A stretch of DNA of 32,385 bases from Gammaproteobacteria bacterium (GTDB lineage: Bacteria; Pseudomonadota; Gammaproteobacteria; Steroidobacterales; Steroidobacteraceae), in NCBI GenBank assembly GCA_025359205.1, contig JANYHD010000024.1, positions 1 through 32,385 on the forward strand. Reading direction: 5' to 3'. Shown here one piece after another: positions 15,838 through 23,852 of the stretch. The first letter of the stretch is position 1; the number at the start of each line of letters is the position of its first letter. The notes beneath the pieces are model-generated. The model was not told the origin of the DNA. It did no database searches and saw nothing but the letters and a program-made list of their open reading frames with translations. The position numbers and the translations under genes are program-made.

Positions 15838-16873
15838 GACCTTGCTGGGCGCCGCGCTGGCACGTCGCAACGACGCTCGCCCGCCGGTGTGGTTCATGCG
15901 CCAGGCAGGGCGCTATCACCGGCATTACCAGACTTTGCGTGCACGCCACGAGTTCATTGCGCTGTGCAAGCAGCCGGAGCTGGCCGCCGAAGTGACCATG
16001 GGTCCCATCGACGAGTTCGGCTTCGACGCGGCGATCCTGTTCTCCGACCTGCTGTTTCCGCTCGAGGCCATGGGCATGGGCCTGCGCTACGAACCGGGGC
16101 CGAAGCTGGACTGGTACCTGCGCAGTACCGCCGATTTGCCACGGCTGCGCAGCGGCATCGCCGCCGCGAGCGACATGGAATTCCAGGCTGAAGCGATCCA
16201 CCTGCTGCGTCCGCGGCTCGGCGCCGAGCGCGCGTTGATTGGATTCGTCGGCGGCCCGTTCACGCTCTACGCCTATGCGGTCGCCGGATCACACGAAGGC
16301 TTCACGCGCCAGGGGCTGGTGGGACTCGAGGACGGCCTCTACGCCGGCTTCTGCGAGCGGCTGGTCGACCTGCTGGCGGGCAACATGGTGCTGCAGGCGC
16401 GCGCCGGCGCCGATTGTGTGGCGCTGTTCGACACGGCTGCCGGGTCGCTCGATGCGGAGCAGTTCGCGCGCCATGCGGTGGCGCCGCTGGCGCAGGTGGT
16501 GGCGCGCTTTCGCGCCGCCTGCCCGGACACGCCACTGATCTACTATTCACGCGACACCGGCCCCGATCACTGGCGTGCGCTCGAGCCGCTGCCGATCCAG
16601 TGCCTGGGCATCGACTGGCGGCACGATCTGGCCGCAACGCTGCGTGCGCAGACGCCGCGCTGGTGCGTACAGGGCAACCTCGATCCGGAATGGCTCCATC
16701 TGCCCGCGGCGGAACTGGAGCGGCGCGTGCGCAAGGTATTCGAGAACGTGCTGCTACTGGAGCAACCCGCGCGCTCCGCTTGGGTCTGTGGGCTGGGCCA
16801 CGGCGTGCTGCAGCACACGCCGGAGGAGAACGTGCACCTGGTGCTGAAGCTTCAGCGGGAGATGTTCGCATGA
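15830..16873 (+). CDS. hemE: Uroporphyrinogen decarboxylase
   Basis: Product of 347 aa, cytoplasmic. It removes the four acetate carboxyls of uroporphyrinogen III to give coproporphyrinogen III. The N-terminal signature PPVWFMRQAGRYHRHYQTLR (arginines that bind substrate carboxylates) is complete, followed by GFDAAILFSDLLFPLEAMGM with the conserved Asp, and FVGGPFTLYAYAVAGSH. The C-terminal GLGHGVLQHTPEENV motif is also present. Length is typical (about 350 aa). Start is GTG at 15830, inside the end of the response-regulator gene; the stop overlaps hemN as ATGA. Confidence 0.95.
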   Translation: MSETLLGAALARRNDARPPVWFMRQAGRYHRHYQTLRARHEFIALCKQPELAAEVTMGPIDEFGFDAAILFSDLLFPLEAMGMGLRYEPGPKLDWYLRSTADLPRLRSGIAAASDMEFQAEAIHLLRPRLGAERALIGFVGGPFTLYAYAVAGSHEGFTRQGLVGLEDGLYAGFCERLVDLLAGNMVLQARAGADCVALFDTAAGSLDAEQFARHAVAPLAQVVARFRAACPDTPLIYYSRDTGPDHWRALEPLPIQCLGIDWRHDLAATLRAQTPRWCVQGNLDPEWLHLPAAELERRVRKVFENVLLLEQPARSAWVCGLGHGVLQHTPEENVHLVLKLQREMFA

Positions 16874-18243
16874 ACGCCGAACAGCAGAGCGCCAGGCTCG
16901 CCAAGTACGACGTGGCCGGTCCGCGCTACACCAGTTACCCGACCGTGCCCTACTGGGAAGACACGCCCACCGAAGCGCAATGGCTCGCGCACGTGGGTCG
17001 GGCGCTGCAGCAGGGCGCGGCCGACGGGCCCGGCGCCTCCATCTACGTGCACGTGCCCTTCTGCCGCGCGCTGTGCACCTTCTGCGGCTGCAATACGCGG
17101 GTCACGCGCACGCACACCATCATCATGCCGTACGTGCAGGCGGTGCTGGCCGAGTTCGCGATGTACCGCGAACGCCTCGGCGTTGCCTCGCTCGAGCTCG
17201 GCGAGCTGCACCTGGGCGGCGGCACGCCCACTTTCCTCGATCCGGCCGAGCTCGACGCGCTACTGGGCGGTATTCTCGCGGGCTCGAAGCTGCGGCCGGG
17301 CGCACAGCTGTCCATTGAAGTCGATCCGCGCGTCACCACGGTCCCGCAGCTCGGACTGCTGGCGCAGCACGGCTTCCGGCGCATCAGCCTGGGCGTGCAG
17401 GATTTCGACCCGAAGGTGCAGGACATCGTCAACCGCGTGCAGAGCGTGGCGCAGGTGCGCGAGGTGACTGAGGAGGCGCGCCGGCTCGGATTCAACAGCG
17501 TCAACTATGACCTGATTTATGGCTTGCCTTTCCAGACGCCCGCCAGCGTCGACATGACCATGGAGGCGGTGTGCGCGCTGCGGCCCGATCGCATTGCGCT
17601 GTACGGCTACGCGCACGTGCCCTGGATCAAGCCCGGCCAGCGGCGCTTCACGGAAATCGACCTGCCCGAGGGTCGCGCCAAACGGGCCCTGTACGAACGC
17701 GGACGCGAGCGGTTGGAAGCGGCCGGTTATCGCGAAATCGGCCTCGACCACTTCGCGCTACCCACCGACAGCCTGTGGCAGTCGGCGCAAGAGCGCCGCA
17801 TGCACCGCAATTTCATGGGCTACACCGAGGCGTTTACGCGACCGCTCCTCGGGCTCGGTGTCTCTGCGATCGGCGACGCGGTGGACGCCTTTGTGCAGAA
17901 CGAAAAAGACCTGCAGCAGTACCATGAGCGCATCGCGCGGCAGGAGTTGCCTATTCACCGCGGGCACCTGCTGGATGCCGAGGACCAGGTGCTGCGCCGG
18001 CACATACTCAACCTGATGACGCGCCTGGAGACGCGCTGGACAGGGGCCGATGCGACGCCGTTCCTCGACGATATCTCAGTGCGGCTCGCCGAGTTCGCGG
18101 CCGATGGGCTGGTGGAACTTGACGCGCAGGGGTGTCGTGTCACCGAGGCGGGGCGCGGGTTCCTGCGCAATATCTGCATGGCCTTCGACGCGCGGCTGGC
18201 GCGCCGCAGCCCGGAACGGCAGCTGTTCAGCCAAACGGCTTGA
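16870..18243 (+). CDS. hemN: Oxygen-independent coproporphyrinogen III oxidase
   Basis: Product of 457 aa. This radical-SAM enzyme oxidatively decarboxylates coproporphyrinogen III to protoporphyrinogen IX without oxygen. The N-terminal YDVAGPRYTSYPT is the HemN trip-wire region. The [4Fe-4S]/SAM motif is CRALCTFC at Cys65, Cys69, Cys72, with the extra Cys74 that distinguishes true HemN (CxxxCxxCxC) from HemW-type paralogues. LHLGGGTPTFL and SLGVQDF follow. Length fits HemN (about 455-460). ATG 16870 overlaps the hemE stop by 4 bp. Last gene of the operon; its final 17 bp overlap the convergent hemJ gene. I saw no oxygen-dependent hemF in the window. Confidence 0.95.
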   Translation: MNAEQQSARLAKYDVAGPRYTSYPTVPYWEDTPTEAQWLAHVGRALQQGAADGPGASIYVHVPFCRALCTFCGCNTRVTRTHTIIMPYVQAVLAEFAMYRERLGVASLELGELHLGGGTPTFLDPAELDALLGGILAGSKLRPGAQLSIEVDPRVTTVPQLGLLAQHGFRRISLGVQDFDPKVQDIVNRVQSVAQVREVTEEARRLGFNSVNYDLIYGLPFQTPASVDMTMEAVCALRPDRIALYGYAHVPWIKPGQRRFTEIDLPEGRAKRALYERGRERLEAAGYREIGLDHFALPTDSLWQSAQERRMHRNFMGYTEAFTRPLLGLGVSAIGDAVDAFVQNEKDLQQYHERIARQELPIHRGHLLDAEDQVLRRHILNLMTRLETRWTGADATPFLDDISVRLAEFAADGLVELDAQGCRVTEAGRGFLRNICMAFDARLARRSPERQLFSQTA

Positions 18244-18643
18244 CGATCGCCATGATCAGGATGGGCACGACCAGCAGCAGTGCCCCCTCGTTGAAAAGCC
18301 GCAGCGCCAGCCCGCCCGGGAGCCCTGCACCCTGGCGCATGCGCTGCACGAACATCCGACAAGCGAAGTGATAGCCGATAAGGCCCATCACCAGCAGCAG
18401 CTTCACCTGCAGCCACCTGCCCGAGATGCCATATCCCTGCCACAGCCACATGCCTAGTGACATGGCCAGCACCGCCATCACCGTCATGAAGCCGTACAGG
18501 CGACCGGCCATGATCACGAGGCGGCGCACGTCCTCGCCGGTCGCGCGGCCCTCGGCGTAGTGCACGAAGATGCGCGGCAGGTAGAAGATGCCGGCCATCC
18601 AGGCCATGACGCCCAGCACGTGAAAACACTTGATCCAGAGCAT
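18227..18643 (-). CDS. hemJ: HemJ-type protoporphyrinogen IX oxidase
   Basis: Product of 138 aa, an integral membrane protein with about four helices. It oxidises protoporphyrinogen IX to protoporphyrin IX. HemJ landmarks: MLWIKCFHVLGVMAWMAGIF with the conserved His near residue 8, YLPRIFVHYAE, then YGFMTVMAVLAMSLGMWLW, WLQVKLLLVMGLIGYHFACRMF and the terminal RLFNEGALLLVVPI segment. Length is close to the usual 140-150 aa. It runs opposite to hemN and overlaps its 3' end by 17 bp, so it belongs to the haem locus but has its own promoter, in the 45 bp shared with the LpxL-type gene. Confidence 0.88.
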   Translation of the reverse strand: MLWIKCFHVLGVMAWMAGIFYLPRIFVHYAEGRATGEDVRRLVIMAGRLYGFMTVMAVLAMSLGMWLWQGYGISGRWLQVKLLLVMGLIGYHFACRMFVQRMRQGAGLPGGLALRLFNEGALLLVVPILIMAIVKPFG

Positions 18644-18688
18644 CGGCTACTCCGCGCCCGCGGTGGGCGCTGCTAGACTGCGCGCAGG

Positions 18689-19597
18689 GTGAATTCTAGC
18701 AAGGATACGTCGACACCGGCCTGGTGGCTGCGCGCGCTTGGGCGCGTGCCGCTGCCGGTGATGTACGCGCTGGCCGCATTGCTGGCATTCCTGATGCGCG
18801 ATCTGCTGCGCTACCGCGTGGCGGTCGCGCGCAGCAACCTCGCCGCCGCGCTCCCGGAGCTCGATGCGGCCACGCGCGCGCGGGTGCTGCGGCAGCACTA
18901 CGATTCGCTCGCCGACGTGCTGTTCGAGCTGCCGCGGCTGGCGACCATGCCCGAGGCGGAATTGCGCGTGCGCATGACGCTGCCTGACATGCCGGCCGCG
19001 CATGCACAATTGGCGGAGGGCCGTCCGGTGCTGGTGCTGGCGGCGCATCAGGGCAACTGGGAATGGTTGCTGCAGGCGCTGGCGCTCGGCTTCGGCGTGC
19101 CGTTCCTGGCGGCCTACAAGCCCCCGCACAGCGGGCGTGCCGACCAGCTCATGCTCGGGCTGCGCGGGCGGTTCGGCACGCGCATGGTGCCGGGTAAGCG
19201 CCTGTTGCGCGAAGTGTTGCGCCGCCGCGGCAGCGCGCACGCGATCGGTATGGTGGCCGACCAGGTGCCCACCTCCAGCCCGGGCCGTGTCTGGCTGCGC
19301 TTCATGGGTCGGGAAACCGCGTTCTTCCCGGGTCCGGCCGAGATCGCGCGCGCTGGTGGATACACGGTCTATTTCTTGGCGCTCAGGCGCATGAGTCGAG
19401 GCTACTATGAGACGCGCTTCGAGCTGATTGCGAACGCTGGTGAAAACCTCGACGTGCCCACGCTCATCGGCCGGTACGCCGCGCGCGTCGAGGCGCTGGT
19501 GCGCGAGCACCCGGAAGACTGGGCCTGGACACACCGCCGCTGGAAGCTCGAGCCGCCGCCTACTGCGTTGCCGCCCGCTTTGCCTCCGACGGCTTGA
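18689..19597 (+). CDS. LpxL/HtrB-family lipid acyltransferase
   Basis: Product of 302 aa with an N-terminal membrane helix (about 22-38). It belongs to the bacterial lipid A/lysophospholipid acyltransferase family (PF03279): HQGNWE at 120-125 is the catalytic HX4E motif, followed by the MVADQVP segment and RVWLRFMGRETAFFPGPAEIAR, which form the rest of the active site. Family members transfer an acyl chain from acyl-ACP to a lipid A precursor or a related lipid at the inner membrane. The acceptor here is not determined. Start GTG 18689 (a later ATG at 18761 would cut the membrane helix). Divergent from hemJ; its stop (19595-19597) directly abuts the convergent hydratase stop. Confidence 0.88.
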   Translation: MNSSKDTSTPAWWLRALGRVPLPVMYALAALLAFLMRDLLRYRVAVARSNLAAALPELDAATRARVLRQHYDSLADVLFELPRLATMPEAELRVRMTLPDMPAAHAQLAEGRPVLVLAAHQGNWEWLLQALALGFGVPFLAAYKPPHSGRADQLMLGLRGRFGTRMVPGKRLLREVLRRRGSAHAIGMVADQVPTSSPGRVWLRFMGRETAFFPGPAEIARAGGYTVYFLALRRMSRGYYETRFELIANAGENLDVPTLIGRYAARVEALVREHPEDWAWTHRRWKLEPPPTALPPALPPTA

Positions 19598-20383
19598 CTA
19601 GAAGTTGACGATCGCGGATCCGAGGCCGTCGAACCAGGCCGTGACGCTCTGCTCGAACGTCACGTAGCGGACGTCGTTCCAGCTGCCGGTGGTGACGATT
19701 TCCCCAGCGCGCAGCCCTTGCCCGAACTGCGAGAGATGATTGGCGAGCCAGACCACTGGCAGTAGCGGATCATTGAGCGGATGGCCGCCGCGCGCCTGAT
19801 GCACGGGCTTGCCATCCACGCGAAATTCCAGCGGCAATGACGCAATCGGCAGCGCGCGCCAGTCCGGGACGGAAGGACCGACGATCAGCAGCTCGTTCAT
19901 GAAGCTATCGGCCACGCGCTCCAGCTGCGTTACCGCGGCGGAGTCCAGGTAGCGGCTGACCACCACTTCGATCACGGCGTGCGCGCTGACCAGCGCCGCG
20001 CTGACAGTCTCGCGGTCGTAGCGCGCCCCGGCGCGGAGCGGTGGCAGATCGCTCCCCAGCCTGAAGGCGACTTCGGGTTCGATGCCAAACTGGCTGTTGT
20101 TCTGCGTGGGCATACGCGAGGGCACCAGGTAGGCGGGCGCGTCGCGCACCGCGTTGGCCGGGAGCGGCGCGCAAATGCCGTTCTCGGCGTCGAACAGTGA
20201 GGCCTTCCAGCCGGCGATGCTGCTGTTGAGTTCGCGCAGCAGCGCGTACTGCACCGCGTAGGCGTCTGCCAACGTCTGCGGCGCCAGCGGGGCGGGCAGG
20301 GCGCGCAGGCGCGGTGCCCCACGGCGCACGGCGAGCAGCGCGCGCGCCGCTGCAGCGGCATTCGGCGTGGAAGTCTCGATCAT
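19598..20383 (-). CDS. Fumarylacetoacetase-fold hydratase (2-keto-4-pentenoate hydratase-like)
   Basis: Product of 261 aa. It resembles MhpD/XylJ-type 2-hydroxypenta-2,4-dienoate hydratases: LADAYAVQYALLRE, GWKASL, FGIEPEVAFRL with the metal-binding glutamates (Glu102, Glu104), AHAVIEVVVSRYLD, the GHPLNDPLLPVVWLANHL segment, and the end GEIVTTGSWNDV. Such enzymes add water to a dienol in aromatic-ring meta-cleavage pathways, but no other catabolic gene is nearby. It overlaps the upstream fatty-acyl-AMP ligase by 4 bp (ATGA) and must be co-translated with it, so its real substrate may be an acyl or beta-keto product of that pathway. The canonical Asp of the EVVDSR motif reads Val here, which could alter activity. 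Confidence 0.8.
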   Translation of the reverse strand: MIETSTPNAAAAARALLAVRRGAPRLRALPAPLAPQTLADAYAVQYALLRELNSSIAGWKASLFDAENGICAPLPANAVRDAPAYLVPSRMPTQNNSQFGIEPEVAFRLGSDLPPLRAGARYDRETVSAALVSAHAVIEVVVSRYLDSAAVTQLERVADSFMNELLIVGPSVPDWRALPIASLPLEFRVDGKPVHQARGGHPLNDPLLPVVWLANHLSQFGQGLRAGEIVTTGSWNDVRYVTFEQSVTAWFDGLGSAIVNF

Positions 20384-22344
20384 TTGGCCCTACCCCCGTG
20401 CTGCCGTGATTCGATCAGGCGCGCCAGTTCCGCAATGCTCGGATGATCGAAGATGTCAGTGACGTCGATCAGGCCCGGCCAGCGCTGCTCGATGGCCTCC
20501 TGCATGCCGACCAGCTTGAGCGAGCTCACGCCAACATCGAAGAGGCTGTCGTTGGGACCTATGCGCCGGCCTTCGAGCGCATGGTCACAGATGGCCTGCA
20601 GTTCCGCCTCGACGCCACTGCTGCCATCGAGCGCAACGCCCGACTTTGCCGCCAGGGAGCGCAACTCAGCCAGGTCGGCATCGTTGGCGCCCGCGAGGTA
20701 TTCCTCTTCCAGCAGGTGACGCTGCACCTTGCCGCTGGTGGTCTTGGGGATGCGGCGCACCGGTACCACGGCGCCGACTTCGAGGCCGGCGTGTTCACCG
20801 ATGCGCCGTGCCACGCGTTGCGCCAGTGGCAGGAAATCCGCCAGCTCGCCGCGGTTCAACACGAACACCACCAGCTGGTCGCTTTCAGCGCCGCGCGCAC
20901 GCACGCCGCTCACCACAATCTTGCCGAGCTCGATTCCCGGCACCTCGAGCGCCACCGCTTCCAGGTCGTGCGGGTAGTAGTTCTGGCCGTTGACGAACAG
21001 GATCTCCTTGTGGCGCCCGGTGATATACAACTCGCCGGCGTGGATCACGCCGAGGTCGCCGGTGCGCAGCCAGCCGTCGGCCGTGTGCACGGCGGCGTTG
21101 GCTGCGGGCGCGTCGAGATAGCCGGCCGTGACGTTGGCGCCGCGGATCTGGATGTGTCCGACGTGCTCGTCGGCGAGCACGGCATCCTCATCGCCTGCGA
21201 TGCGCAGTTCGCAGTAGGGAATCGTGGCGCCTACTGCGACCAGCGTCAGCGCGCTCTTCTCACCGGCCGGCACCAGCACCACCTGCTGGCCCGGATTGAG
21301 CTGGTGGCGATCGAAGTGGCTGGCGTGATAGGCCGAACCAAGCGGCGGAAAGCTCACCGCCACGCTCGCCTCCGCCAGGCCATACACGGGAAACATCGCA
21401 GTGCGCGCCAGCCGCGCCGGCGCGCAGCGGTCCATGAACTCATCGCACAGGGCCAAGCTGATGGGTTCGGCGCCGTTGAAGATCACGCGCACGCTGCTGA
21501 GGTCGAGCGCCTCGAGCGGACGGCCGCCGAGCACCTTGAGGTAATGCCGGTAGCCGAAGTTTGGCGAACACAACAGTGTCGCGCGCACGCGCGCGGCGGT
21601 TTGCAGCCACAGGACGGGTCGGCGCACGAACAGCTCGGTCGCCATCTGGTGCATGTTGATACGGTTCCCGAGCAGGAAGATGTGAAAGCCGATCAGGCCC
21701 ATGTCGTGCGTGAGCGGCATCCACGACAGGCTCACGTCCTGGTCGGTGTAGCGTACCGCGGTGGTGGTGCCGCGCATGTTGGCAATCAGGTTGGCGTGCG
21801 TCAGCACCACGCCCTTGGGCGAGCTGGTCGAGCCCGAGGAGTACTGCACGAACGCCGTATCATCGGGGCGCACAGCGTGCACGCGGCCGGCGCGCGCGAC
21901 GTCCACCAGGTCGTCGGTCACGAAGGCGCGCTGCGCGAGCCGCGCGTAGGATGCCTGCTGCTGGTGCTCGTCGGCGAAATGGCGGATCCGCTCGAGCAGG
22001 CGTCGCTCCGTGTAGAGAAACGGTGTGCCCAGCTGCGCCGCGATGCGCAGCAGCTTGTGGCGGTGTTCGTCGCTGATGCCGGGCGCGACCGGTACCGGCA
22101 CGATGCCGCCCAGGATGCCGGCCCAGAAAGCGTCGATGAAGGCTTCATTGCTCGCCAGGAACAGCAGCAGGCGATCGCCTGGCCGCGCGCCGAGGCGCTG
22201 CAGGTGATGCAGGATGCCCAGCGCCCGCTCGTAGAGCTCGCCATAACGCAGCACGCGCTGGCCGCTCTCGCTCTCGTGGTAGGTGATCGAGCGGTCGGCA
22301 CCGCGATTCGTCTGCAGCAGTTCGCTCAGCGTGTTGGCAATCAT
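20380..22344 (-). CDS. Fatty-acyl-AMP ligase fused to an acyl carrier domain
   Basis: Product of 654 aa. Residues 1-550 are an ANL-superfamily adenylation enzyme of the FAAL type: YSSGSTSSPKGVVLTH (A3, 168-183), WMPLTHDMGLIG, NGAEPIS, YGLAEAS, GWLRTGDLG (A7), ITGRHKEILFVNGQNYYPHDLE and the catalytic lysine in KTTSGKVQR (about 539). LPLTHDMGLIG and NYYPHDLE are characteristic of FAALs rather than CoA ligases. Residues about 575-645 are a phosphopantetheine carrier: DSLFDVGVSSLKLVGMQ, attachment serine at 608. Such enzymes activate a long-chain acid as the adenylate and load it onto the fused carrier. No condensation or ketosynthase gene follows; the next gene is a hydratase, and a phosphopantetheinyl transferase lies divergently 21 bp away. 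Confidence 0.92.
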   Translation of the reverse strand: MIANTLSELLQTNRGADRSITYHESESGQRVLRYGELYERALGILHHLQRLGARPGDRLLLFLASNEAFIDAFWAGILGGIVPVPVAPGISDEHRHKLLRIAAQLGTPFLYTERRLLERIRHFADEHQQQASYARLAQRAFVTDDLVDVARAGRVHAVRPDDTAFVQYSSGSTSSPKGVVLTHANLIANMRGTTTAVRYTDQDVSLSWMPLTHDMGLIGFHIFLLGNRINMHQMATELFVRRPVLWLQTAARVRATLLCSPNFGYRHYLKVLGGRPLEALDLSSVRVIFNGAEPISLALCDEFMDRCAPARLARTAMFPVYGLAEASVAVSFPPLGSAYHASHFDRHQLNPGQQVVLVPAGEKSALTLVAVGATIPYCELRIAGDEDAVLADEHVGHIQIRGANVTAGYLDAPAANAAVHTADGWLRTGDLGVIHAGELYITGRHKEILFVNGQNYYPHDLEAVALEVPGIELGKIVVSGVRARGAESDQLVVFVLNRGELADFLPLAQRVARRIGEHAGLEVGAVVPVRRIPKTTSGKVQRHLLEEEYLAGANDADLAELRSLAAKSGVALDGSSGVEAELQAICDHALEGRRIGPNDSLFDVGVSSLKLVGMQEAIEQRWPGLIDVTDIFDHPSIAELARLIESRQHGGRAK

Positions 22345-22365
22345 GCGGTGCTGTATTGTTAGACG
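22345..22365. promoter_or_regulatory. 21-bp divergent start region of FAAL and PPTase genes
   Basis: Only 21 bp separate the two opposed ATG codons (22344 and 22366). Neither has a Shine-Dalgarno. On the plus strand TATTGT (22354-22359) sits six bases before the PPTase ATG, where a -10 box for a leaderless transcript would be; the complementary strand reads TAACAA nearby for the FAAL direction. Overlapping promoters are inferred, with no convincing -35 boxes. Confidence 0.3.
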
Positions 22366-23007
22366 ATGAACCGGGTCATTCTAGCGTACTCACGGCTCTC
22401 CCGGCAGTTGCCGGCAGCGCTCGCGGCGCAGTGGCGCGCGCGCCTTGGCGGCGCGTGCGTGGCCCGGTTGCGCGGTGACGCGCAGATGCAGGCGCAGACC
22501 ATTGCCGGCGTCGCGCTGGCCTGCCGGCTGCTCAGCGCCGCGGCTGGCCGCGAAGTCGCCACATCCGAACTGCAATACACGCTGCGTGGCAAGCCACATG
22601 CACCCGGCTTGCCCGAGTTCAGCATTGCGCACGCCGGCTCGTGGGTGCTGTGTGCGCTGGCGAGCGAAGGCGCCGTTGGCGTGGACCTGGAGCCGTTCGT
22701 CGCGCAGCAATCGCTGCCGCACTGGAGCCAGGTGTTCGACGCGCAGGAGCGCGCGGCGGCACGCACACCACGTGCGGCGCTCGCCATCTGGACCGCCAAG
22801 GAAGCGGCACTCAAAGCCGCCGGAGCCACGCTGGCCGAGGCGTTGCGGGTGCGCGTGCGCGGCCGGCGCATCGACTTTCGCGGGCACCGCTGGCATTGCC
22901 GCAGGCCGCAGCTCGCGCCGCGTGTCATGGTGAGCCTGGTCACCGCTCAGCCAATTGCGCGGGTAAATCTACTGCCACTACCGTTGGGACAGCTGCTGCG
23001 CATATGA
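22366..23007 (+). CDS. Sfp-type 4'-phosphopantetheinyl transferase
   Basis: Product of 213 aa. It moves the phosphopantetheine arm of CoA onto a serine of carrier proteins. Family motifs: RGKPHAPGLPEFSIAHAGSW (P1/P2, about 74-93), GVDLEP with the Mg-binding acid pair (105-110), and WTAKEAALKAAG (142-153). This is the compact Sfp/HetI-like form. It is divergent from the FAAL-carrier gene and overlaps the following acyltransferase gene by 4 bp (ATGA), so the obvious substrate is the carrier domain of the FAAL. It could also serve other secondary-metabolite carriers in the cell. Confidence 0.9.
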   Translation: MNRVILAYSRLSRQLPAALAAQWRARLGGACVARLRGDAQMQAQTIAGVALACRLLSAAAGREVATSELQYTLRGKPHAPGLPEFSIAHAGSWVLCALASEGAVGVDLEPFVAQQSLPHWSQVFDAQERAAARTPRAALAIWTAKEAALKAAGATLAEALRVRVRGRRIDFRGHRWHCRRPQLAPRVMVSLVTAQPIARVNLLPLPLGQLLRI

Positions 23008-23765
23008 ACGAGCCACTCCCGCAGGACCCAGGCGATGGCGGTCTGCGCGGCGGGCTCTACGGCCAGGTCAGCATTTCGGGCCAGCGCCTCAGCGCCGGCC
23101 GTCGCCTCCTGTACCGCTATGCGGCACCATTGGTGGCGGGCCTGGTGCGCCTGTGGTGGCGCAGCTGCCGCGTCACGGCCGTGGTCGGTGGCGAACGCCT
23201 GGACGCGGTGCTCGCGCGCCAGCCTGCCTTCCTGCCGGTCTACTGGCATCAGCACCATCTGTTCTGCGCGCAGTTCCTGCTTGCGCAGCAACGTGCGCGG
23301 CCCCTGCGCACTGGCTTCCTGATCAGTCCATCGCGCGACGGCGAGCTCGGCGCCATGATCATGCGGCGGCTCGGCGGCCATGTGATCCGCGGTTCTTCCA
23401 CGCGCACTGGCGCGCTCGCCATGAAGGAATATTTCCAGGCGCTGATGCGCGAGCAGGTCTCGCCGGTGCTCAATCCGGACGGGCCACGCGGGCCGCGCTT
23501 CAAGTGCAAGCCCGGGGCGGTGCTGCTCGCGCAGATGTCCGGCCGGCCGCTGCTGCCGCTGGCCTATGCGGCCTCACGGGCCTGGCTCGTGCACTGGGAC
23601 AAATTCGTGCTGCCGTGGCCGTTCGCGCGCATCGCTGTTGCCATCGGTGAGCCCTACACGGTGCCGCGCGGCCTGGATGCCGCCGGTGTCGAACGATGCC
23701 AGCGGGAGCTCGAGGAGCGGTTACACGCGACATTCAAGGCCGCCCGGGCGGCCCTGCAGGCCTAG
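23004..23765 (+). CDS. DUF374 lysophospholipid acyltransferase-family protein
   Basis: Product of 253 aa. The DUF374 (PF04028) signature is present: SPSRDGELGAMIMRRLGGHVIRGSS (108-132), with a Lys/Arg-rich helix, and LNPDGPRGPRFKCKPGAVLLAQ (157-176), plus the PLLPLAYAASRAW strand. A hydrophobic stretch (YRYAAPLVAGLVRLWW, 38-52) probably docks it to the inner membrane. Relatives are predicted acyl-transfer enzymes acting on lipids, often beside lipid A genes. The family is related to PlsC but lacks a classical HX4D in this position; the HQHH at 82-85 may take that role. ATG 23004 overlaps the PPTase stop as ATGA, so the two are translated together. Acyl donor and acceptor are unknown. Confidence 0.85.
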   Translation: MNEPLPQDPGDGGLRGGLYGQVSISGQRLSAGRRLLYRYAAPLVAGLVRLWWRSCRVTAVVGGERLDAVLARQPAFLPVYWHQHHLFCAQFLLAQQRARPLRTGFLISPSRDGELGAMIMRRLGGHVIRGSSTRTGALAMKEYFQALMREQVSPVLNPDGPRGPRFKCKPGAVLLAQMSGRPLLPLAYAASRAWLVHWDKFVLPWPFARIAVAIGEPYTVPRGLDAAGVERCQRELEERLHATFKAARAALQA

Positions 23766-23852
23766 TTTCGGCAAGTACGCAGCGCGGTAATAACCAGCAA
23801 TGGCGCGGACTTAGTTGGCCTTCCTGCAGCAGTGTGGGAGAATCAGCCGGCA

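Noticed and set aside
19595-19600. Directly abutting convergent stop codons of the LpxL-type and hydratase genes
   Set aside because: Striking but common in compact genomes; both proteins end normally for their families, so no further claim is made.
20443-22362. 639-codon plus-strand open frame opposite the FAAL gene
   Set aside because: Antisense shadow; histidine/arginine/alanine-rich composition without domain signatures, while the minus strand has complete ANL and carrier motifs.
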